Positions 14,201 to 22,308 of a DNA stretch of 64,000 nt are shown here, in pieces. The notes beneath the pieces are model-generated. The model did not search any database, was not told the origin of the DNA, and worked only from the letters and a program-made list of their open reading frames with translations. Within the stretch, counting starts at the first letter, position 1. Every line of letters begins with the position of its first letter. The position numbers and the translations under genes are program-made. This DNA comes from Baylisascaris procyonis (taxonomy: Eukaryota; Nematoda; Chromadorea; Rhabditida; Ascarididae): positions 2,530,501 through 2,594,500 of the forward strand of contig JAZARR010000082.1 of assembly GCA_037389465.1 (NCBI GenBank), read 5' to 3'.

Positions 14201-16900
14201 TAAAAGATTCATACTAATAGGATGCATCGGAGAACTTCAAAACCTTATGTGATTATCGGTAAATGTTGAATTGACGAATATCAACAATTTTATTGGCATT
14301 GCTGTTTGCATGCTCTCGTTTCCCGAGAATGGCTAGAACGAACATCAAAAATTGTGGAATTAACATAGAAAATAGTTTGAAATCATAAATAACGCATTTG
14401 CTAACAAAAGTGTTCCTAAATATAAATGTTTACATCTATTTTTAAATTTATAGTGATAGCGAGGAAAATTATCTAATGAATTTCCGCTTGAGTTCATCAA
14501 ATTTTGCAACAACTTGTAAATTCTCTACTTGCAGAAACGCTGAATTCTCATTAGGATTCTGGAAATAAAAACCTCAATGAACATAATGCTATTTTATTAT
14601 CATTTTCCTGAGCGTTGTGAGCTGAGGGCAAATAAACCGAACCTTGGATCGGCTATTAGAGATTTGCATCTGTTTTTTTTTTCAGCACCTGCATGAACAC
14701 AAGTGAAAATTTGAGAAACACCTTATAGAACAATCAAAAATGTGTCATCGTAAAATTTCATCAAGGTTATATCGCATTATTTCAGACTCTAAAGTTTACA
14801 ATCGACATGCCGATGGATGCTACCGCCGGTAAGAGAAAACCCCTGTTGGTTTCGTTCTTTTGGAAACGTTAAAAACTGATTTATTTTGTTTAATGTGTTT
14901 GTTAAGCAACTAGAATCTATGCAATAAGCGCTGATTTCGATCCCACTGCGTTAATTTGCTTTGTGTCGGTAATCAGTCAGCATTCATTCGATTAATCGCT
15001 CACTCAATGATAAACCAAAAGAATTTGCATATTTTGTGAACGTCGTTTTCAACCTGATTTGCATATATCGCATATTAAACTTATTTTCTCTTCCTAATTT
15101 TCATCACTGACGAATAACTTCCGGTAGATGGCAATATTAAAATATATGCAGCAAACAAATTACCTTCGCTATATGAGGCATAAATATTTCGACTCAAACG
15201 AAATTTACTGACGGCAATAGTGGAACGATTGTATACTGATAATGAAAATTAAATGCAACCAGTGCAAAATTGAAAACACATTTAAAACCAATTCTTTAAA
15301 AATGGAACACGTTACATAAATTGTGCTTCAATAGTGAGATTACGCAGCTACCTGCAAGAGAACTTTTTGATGCTGCGCGATGTGAATTTTAATACTTTTG
15401 TCGTATTTTTCTGCAATATATTTGAGACTAATCTGTTCAACTTTTTATACTGAATCAATTTCTAAAAAATTCGCGTACCTGTTTTAGTAATATGTGACAT
15501 TAAGCAGTACCTGGAGTTAATTGCGACCTCTTCATAGCCATGGTGTGACTCCTTCTAGGTTTCATCTAAATGTAACCGTCTCTTTTTTTTCGTTCGAGAC
15601 TCTCGTCGATTCAACAGCCATATAGCATTTTGACCGTTGATCTACGATGAGACATTATTTGAGAACTACTCTTTCATTTATTTCGTTTATAGAGAAGTGC
15701 CGTAATGATATCTAAAATATGCACTAACTTTCAAGTTGTGCAAGTCTCTTAAATTATACTATAGCCGAAAATAGTGTAGATATTAAAATAATGTAGATAT
15801 TCCATGTCGGAAAAACTAAAGGTTAGAAACTGAAAGAGAGGAACTACCTGCTGAGAGTTGCTATAGTAAAATAAAAAGACAGGTCTTTTATCAGGAAACC
15901 AATAAAGAACAGTACAAGAAGCATAGCGATATGACAATTGATAACATTAAAACTTTAGATATGCGTCATTATTGTGTTCGAAAATTTTTTAATGTGCCGA
16001 TATATTTTGATGGCATCGAAACGTGCAATGAATCAATTTCTCGTCGATGAATTGTAACATCTGAGAAAGTTGCATTATGAGCAATTTTGCAAAAGTATTT
16101 CATACTTGATGGCACCATATACAAACTTTCAACTTTATACATCAATCCCAAAGCGAGTTACCGAGAGAAAAATTAAAAATTATTGTTAAACATGAAAAAT
16201 TTGCATAAATTTTACAGCCAATCGGGTCGTAGTTTGAGTTAATTGAGTGGCAAAACATGCTGGCTTTAAGTGATCGATCCGCTTGAAACGTGAATGCCAT
16301 TGCAATATTGAAGATCTCTCATTATCTTTCAGCAATTTATGAAACTGGTCGGTCGATGCGCCTAAATGCAAAAACATCCACTATGCTACATCTCCCTCCT
16401 TCCCATCTCTGTTAGCACTCTCTCTCATGTATTTCCTATCCGATCGGTGTATGCTCATAGTCAGCTGGCTGCAAAGTGCATGTAATTTTCTCGAATATTT
16501 AAGTGCTTTTAACTCCTTTCGACATCGACGGATCAATATGAAGGCTATTATCGACAATGATCTCATGGTCTAGGTTATATCCATCGTGATTTCCGAGTCT
16601 AAATCACCCGACTGATAGACGAACAGATATGCACTTGTGCATGTGCGGATGTACTCATATACAACACAATCAGACACGTCACGGCCATAGGACGAGTTGT
16701 AAGCGCATAGTTCCGAAGGTACAAAAAATCAAATTGTATCATTTCACTTGCACCCGCGATTTTTTGAAAACTTCCCGTACCTGGTAGAACCGGTATACGA
16801 TGCGTATAATTTAAGAGCTTTAGCTTTGGAGACTTTCAAAATACGCTACCAGTGCTATTTTAATGACTTATAATAAAAGAAATGCTATTTCCAATGTTTT
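11274..16900. other. Intergenic DNA with weak exon candidates
   Basis: No complete gene found. Two stretches deserve note. A frame open from about 11669 to 11847 (+) reads as a plausible peptide (contains RRIRKFRTDDSGCYSVVKSF) but lacks a start and clear splice sites. The stretch near 14786-14828 is a 43-nt segment framed by good splice signals and is listed separately. The rest is AT-rich sequence with no recognisable content. Confidence 0.4.
14786..14828 (+). other. Candidate orphan microexon
   Basis: A TTATTTCAG acceptor is followed by 43 nt open in one frame (TLKFTIDMPMDATA plus one base) and a GTAAGAG donor. Both splice signals are strong for a nematode. No partner exon with matching phase was found nearby, so this may be chance. 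Confidence 0.2.
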
Positions 16901-17126
16901 ATAGACAAGAATGATTACTCTGGAAAAATTAATGCGAATGGCAACGCAGAATGTTTCGAATTGTTACGAATGAGGTGGAGGGCAAATCGAGGAATGGAAG
17001 CCTTTGATTATGGAAAGAAAGCTGCAATATTATGGGGAACAAAATTGTCTTCCCTGTCGGAAGAGGAAGTACCATCTCCATTTATGATTATGAATGAATT
17101 AACTCATTTTGAAAGCAGGACAGTCG

Positions 17127-17152
17127 TGGGGGGGGGGGGGGGGAGTAGGGGG
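17127..17152 (+). repeat. G16 homopolymer / G-rich tract
   Basis: A run of 16 G at 17128-17143 followed by AGTA and five more G. Strong G-quadruplex potential and also a likely site of assembly length error. Confidence 0.9.
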
Positions 17153-18299
17153 AATAGTTTCAATAGCTGAGGGGGAACAAGTTGAACGATCAACACTTCT
17201 TTGAATTTTCGAACGATTCTTTACATGGTAAATCGATGTAACAAATTATATAATGATGCTCCCATAACATTCAGCTAGCTTACTACGAACTAGTGCTGCA
17301 TTTTTTTTTTTTGTTTTTGCTAAAATTTACCACATAATTTACATAAATTCCATAAAATAAGCCTATTGTATGGAATATATGATCCAATTGCTAACACACA
17401 ATGCCGTCATTTCAGATGCCATTTGTACTTCAAAAGTGGTTTAAAATAAGTAGTAGACGTTAAAAGTATCAACTTGAAGCCTAGTTATATACTTGGATCT
17501 TCCCATTTCAATTCACAGAGCCTATTCATTCAGGTTGAAATTTTGAGGGAAAAGTTTAGAAATTTATCCGCAATAAAATTAGTTTTTTTTTTTCTTTGGA
17601 TGAGAAGAAATATGCACTATTATTGCAGTTGATTGTCACTAATAAAATGGATTGTCCCCTCTAAATAATCTACTTAGCAGCATACAGTTGAATAATTCCA
17701 ACAAATATTTTTAACTTTTTTCGTTATTTGCTATTAGTTAATTCTCATAATAGAATATGGCTGACATAGTTTCATTTTGAAATCGTTAATGTGCAACATT
17801 TTGTTATAGCGGTTATCTTTTATTACCTAAAGTGCATATCTGTCTATTAACGTCTAAAGAGAGTCTAATGAGTTTTTGCATTTATCTAAGCGGTTGTCTT
17901 CTTGAATTGTGGATATCAATAGACAAACATTTTAGAGTTATGACACGATTTTGCAACATTATTCTTTAAGAAAGAATTTCAGAATTCTTTGTAGGTTAGA
18001 CGCTCGATTCCTTTTATCTTCTTTAAAAGAATTTTCAATGCTGTTGGTTCTATTCTCGAAGACATTTTTTTTAATGAGGGAATTGACGACGACAATAGTG
18101 ATGATAAGATGGCAACTGAATTTACCTGCTGCGAATGCCAATCTTCATTTTCAGATGGAAATTTTTGACAGAGATACTAAATTCACCATGAGCGAAACAT
18201 TAGAGTTCATTTTCGAATTGAATGAAAATTTTCCGTTTATCAAAGCAACTAGGAAACCATGAAGGGATTTCTCGCTGATTTATTTTTAAAAGTTTGCAG

Positions 18300-19019
18300 G
18301 TAGATAGAAAGGTGAAATCAGAAAAAGGAAGATGAGAGAAGCATTAAGCAAGAAGGTAGGGGAGATTGCACGATGAGGGAATTTCTTTCCTCTCCTCGCC
18401 ACGTCGTCAAGAAGAGGTCACCTGCACCAAAGTTCGGATCTCGCAAGTGCAGGAAAACAGGCCTAATCAGAATGCTTCTTATAATGCAGACCGAGTTCAT
18501 TGTGATTTGCGATGGTGATTTTTGAAGGATCCAAATTGTTCTCTATGATTGAATGGCAAGAAGCTTTCATTTCATATGGAGGGATTGACAACGCACTGCT
18601 GCGAAGGCGATATTTTTTGGCAAACGAGCAAATATCACTATGAAGAAAGACATCAATAACATTGCCGAGCCTTTTTTGCATGGTACAAGGGAGGTAAAGG
18701 ATGGGGAAGGTTCCGGCGGCATCTGCAATGGCTTGTAGGATTTTTATGAACATTTTCTGCGCTTTTTAGAGGCTGCAAAGCATTAGTGCCCATCGACCGT
18801 TATGTGCATTAAGGAAGCTTCTCTCCATTCCCAACACTCTATATAACTGATGATTCTTTCTAATTCGGTCGTGGAACTCCAAACCTCCTCAGAAGATGAT
18901 GTCAGGTTGATCTTCTGGGAACATGACATTAGAACGAGCTATTCTCGGCATGAAAATGAATTTTATTCACTCTTGTGAATCTCGGTGAGGCAAAAATCAA
19001 GTAGGAGTGGCCTCAGAGA
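18300..19019. other. GC-richer segment beside the satellite, origin unknown
   Basis: Base composition is clearly richer in G+C than the flanks. It contains a 96-codon open frame on the - strand (18463-18753; MFIKILQAIADAAGTFPILY at the start) that has even amino-acid composition but matches no family I know. It abuts the 10-bp satellite, so it may be part of one larger inserted repeat. I cannot tell gene from old transposon. Confidence 0.35.
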
Positions 19020-20030
19020 TCCGCCCGTTAATGCAGATTGCATACATCACCTCACACCACGCCATGCTGCTTCATATCCGATGCCGTACAGCGAAACACG
19101 GCATTATACCATGTTACACCACTCCACAACCCACAATACAACCCATGCGCTCCCCTTCCCCGTTCTCCCATCGCTGCAAATTGCGCCATATTACCGCATA
19201 TCGCTCAATATCGCCTTACATTGCGCCATATCACGCCATATCGCACTACATGAGGGTCTACCGCGAAATGGTACCATCTTACGCAATCTGACGTCATACA
19301 ACATCATACCACGTCGACCCTCTATCAGGCCGTTGTTCTAAAATAATGAGCCGCATCACGCTATGTCATGTCGCTCCACGCCTTGCTGCGCCATTGTGTG
19401 CTACATCGCGCCACATGCCGCGCCAGCCGTCCTGCCCAGAACGCAATATGTTACGCAACATCACACAACGTTACGTCATATTGCGTAAGGCCGCGTCATT
19501 GCGCGTCATATCACGTCATGCCGCACCTTAGCACCTATGGTATAGTTCCTTACCGCGTCGTGCCGTGAAATGTCTCTCTACACCGCTCTATACGGTGACG
19601 TACAACGCCGTATCCGATCACATCATGCCATTTCGCGCTGCGTTCCGCGATACCAGGCCTTGACCAAAAATATCGCGACATACCTCGTCACGTCGCAACG
19701 CCACGTGTAACACGCCTTACCGTTCCACTCCACTTTGCGCCATACTATACTACACCGTTGCGCCTAACACCACGCCAAACCACGACATACTATCTCGTTC
19801 TATGCCTTACCGCCTTATCTCGCATCGTATCACATCACATCACGTCATATTTCGAAATAATTTGTCCTACTGCATGCTACCACGCCAATCCACTCATTAT
19901 GACGCCATACGACGCCATACGCCACCACACTGCGTTTTAGCACCTCGCACTGCTTCATAAACTGATACCCACGCCATACCAGGCCATGCCTTGGTGTAGG
20001 CACGCTCATGCCACTTCACAGCACACGGCA
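19020..20030. repeat. Degenerate 10-bp satellite, GC-rich
   Basis: About 1 kb of imperfect tandem copies of a roughly 10-bp unit close to CGCCATAYCA (two related pentamers, RCGYC and ATAYC). Clear local copies: GCCATATCACGCCATATCGC near 19223, and GACGCCATAC repeated twice at about 19900-19919. Most units differ from each other by transitions, so the array is old. Because the unit is poor in stop codons on this strand, all three + frames are open over long stretches (about 60-118 codons); these are not genes. The G+C is far above the surrounding sequence. Confidence 0.8.
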
Positions 20031-20245
20031 CAACACCGCACACACACACACACAGTCACGCACATACAGGTATATGCAGATGCTAATAAATACATGCACA
20101 GACGCACGCGCTTACACACACAGACATAAATGTGAACAAACACATACAAACAAAAATTTGCATAGATGCCGATATCGATGGAGGAAGGATGCGAAGAATC
20201 TGTGCGCAGCAGATACAGACACATTCAGACACACATACAAACAAA
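20031..20245. repeat. CA-rich simple repeat
   Basis: Degenerate (CA)n tract mixed with ACAG and CATAC motifs, directly continuing the 10-bp satellite. Probably a degraded microsatellite. Confidence 0.85.
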
Positions 20246-21560
20246 TCTGCGGCGAAAGAAAATGTACCCGACTATGTCAGATCTTATCATTGAGTTTCTC
20301 AGTTCGTGGTAAATATGAAATAGCGCATGATCCATATCGATCTATATTGTTAGGAATGGCGTCGAATAGAAGTTTATTATGAGGCTGTTAAGCAGCAACA
20401 TCAATTTTCCTATCAAATGCAGAATCTGATGGTGAAGATATCTGTATTTTTTTTTTAAATTTAATTGGAACGATATTGAAAAAACATCCACAGATCAACA
20501 AGTGACGTCATACTTAGGACATAATCATATGCATCTGAATGAATTAAATCATATGCTTGAAATGCATCTCCGTTGCATCGATACTGAAACCAGAAGTAGC
20601 GCTTCCTCTCATCTATTTTTGTGTTTTAAAAAGTAGTATATGCTAATTGCATGTTGTTGCTCCTCTCAAACATATACCACTATTCGATTAACTCGTATAT
20701 TTATCAAAGTAGTTGTTAACAAACGACTGGAGGCAATGAAGTGAAAAAAGGATTGCTAAAAAAAGTGCTTATAATTTAAAATGGTTGCAAATAATTGAAA
20801 TGAATGAAACTTTCACACTGTAAATAAGATGATGATAAACTTGCCCAAAAAATTTTGCTCATGTTTACTTGTTCAGCTGTTCAAGAAAAAATATCTTTGT
20901 CTCATCTTAAATTGCTCTTATTTGTGGTTTATATACATGTGGTCTTCAGCTGGAAATCAGGAAATTCTTTTGTAAAGCATTCGAAGTTGAACGTTATTTC
21001 TTCGAGATTTTGAAGAGATATTTACTTCTTGCTTAGTATTAACATATTCAATACGAAATGGCCAGCAGTGTTATAAAATTCTGTGTTAAACTAAAATGAG
21101 GAATAATACTGGGTTTGTTACATCAACCAGACAACAACAAAGGATCATTAAAAGCACTCAATACAACAAAATTACTAGACCATTATATCGCTCGCATAGG
21201 TAAACAAAAGCGAATATAAAAATAAACATAAACGTAAGAGAATACTTGAACTCCGAAAACTGCATATATTTTCAACGTACGTAGACCATCTCTGAGAAGT
21301 GTGCATAACATCAAGTGAATCTTGCCGTTCAGTGAATTGTCCGCAAATTATCCATCTTTTTTCGTAGACATGAGAGCCTGAATCGAAATTGAAAGGCACT
21401 AAGAATAGTCACTATCTCACTATATGTCTATTTAAATCCACCGTTAATTGACATGAGATTATTTAAGAACTATGAGTGCAGAATAAAATATAAAAATAAA
21501 CAAGAAAATAGCAAAAATAGATCGTATTTGTAAAGAGTATATTCTAAGAAAAGAACAAAG
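20246..21560. other. AT-rich intergenic DNA left of the retroelement
   Basis: No supported gene. A 41-codon stretch on the - strand (about 20460-20585) follows a TTTCAG acceptor but has no partner exon. The boundary with the retroelement is not marked by any duplication I could see. Confidence 0.4.
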
Positions 21561-21567
21561 ATTAAAT

Positions 21568-21650
21568 AGGTGTACACGTTTCGGCCCTTATTCGTTTACG
21601 TGTGCACCTGAGTTATGCGTGGGCCATCATCAGAACGATACGCATAACCC
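21568..21650 (-). ncRNA. Hammerhead-type ribozyme with non-canonical strand order (kissing hairpins)
   Basis: Read on the - strand. Hairpin A: GGGTTATGCGT (21650-21640) pairs with ACGCATAACTC (21620-21610), 11 bp with one G-U. Hairpin B follows with no gap: AGGTGCACACGT (21609-21598) pairs with ACGTGTACACCT (21579-21568), 11 of 12 pairs. Loop A contains ATCGTT, then the invariant CTGATGA, then T and GGCCC. Loop B contains A, AACGAAT, AA, GGGCC and GAA. ATCGTT pairs with AACGA(A)T (stem I), GGCCC with GGGCC (stem II), and hairpin B's own stem is stem III, with A15.1-U16.1 and cleavage triplet GUA. Cleavage is predicted between 21597 and 21596. Every core element is in its proper place in three-way-junction terms, but the linear order is I5'-II5', III3'-I3', II3'-III5', which differs from types I, II and III. 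One extra U sits between CTGATGA and stem II. Location downstream of a PLE reading frame fits known hammerheads in PLEs. Confidence 0.75.
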
Positions 21651-21839
21651 TGTTAGTTGATGAAAGGTTGTAATGTTAGTGAAACAACACGATGTAAAGG
21701 GTAGCATAATAAGGGAACAGATGGAAGTAGAAAAGAAAACCTAGTGACATAACAGACGAGGAGTAGAATGAAGAAATACAACTGAAGTCGTAAAGGGAAC
21801 TATAGTTGGTGTCAATGTGAACATGATTAATATTATCGG

Positions 21840-21956
21840 TTAAAAGTAGATTACCAGAAACATGTCTACCTCATCTTCACGTTCCGGTTTTCTATTTTTC
21901 TCAGTGACCGATCCTTGTGAGGCCAAAGCTACGTTTCTTTTTCCATCGGCTTCCAT
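21840..21956 (-). CDS. Possible 38-codon ORF or first exon in the PLE 3' region
   Basis: ATG in a good context (ACAATGG) begins a GC-rich, highly charged frame: MEADGKRNVALASQGSVTEK, then a Lys/Arg/Glu-rich stretch to DEVDMFL, then GTAATC and a stop after four more codons. The GTAATC after CTG could be a splice donor, which would make this a first coding exon rather than a whole ORF. It lies between the PLE stop codon and the ribozyme on the same strand. It could be a second small PLE product, a captured host exon, or chance. No family recognised. Confidence 0.3.
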   Translation of the reverse strand: MEADGKRNVALASQGSVTEKNRKPEREDEVDMFLVIYF

Positions 21957-22308
21957 TGTTTGTACGTCGTGTTGTTGCCGGGCGAATTTGAAGATTTACT
22001 GTCGTCTTACCGAAACGGTGCACTAAACCGCACCGGGTGACTTAACCAGCTGACTGAACTGAAGAACATAGAAAACCATCAATATATCAGAGTTAACGTA
22101 CATAACAGCGAACGGTTTTGAATACGGAGACGACTATAGAAGTATATGCAAATTGAATCGTAGTGCGGTCGTTCACTACAAATAACTTAGATTCTATTAG
22201 TGTAATTATAAAATGAAGTTATTATGTGGGTTGTATTTTCTTATAAGGATGCAACAGACCTTTTATTCCGTGAAGTACATCTGTCTTTAATCTAATATGT
22301 GTAAGATA

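Noticed and set aside
18848..18900. CTGATGA motif as a hammerhead
   Set aside because: No GAAA and no pairing stems in reach.
18985..19568. Overlapping open frames of about 60-118 codons in all three + frames
   Set aside because: They arise because the 10-bp satellite unit is poor in stop codons on this strand; repetitive His/Thr/Tyr/Pro-rich translations in every frame.
19020..20030. Degenerate nematode telomere repeat
   Set aside because: The period is 5/10 bp, not 6, and the GCCTAA hexamer is rare.
21655..21695. TTGATGA with GTGAAAC on the + strand, next to the ribozyme
   Set aside because: Core C is replaced and no stems pair; wrong strand relative to the element.
22016..22035. CGGTGC/GCACCG hairpin after CGAAA on the + strand as a second ribozyme
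   Set aside because: No CTGATGA upstream and the would-be cleavage triplet ends in G.
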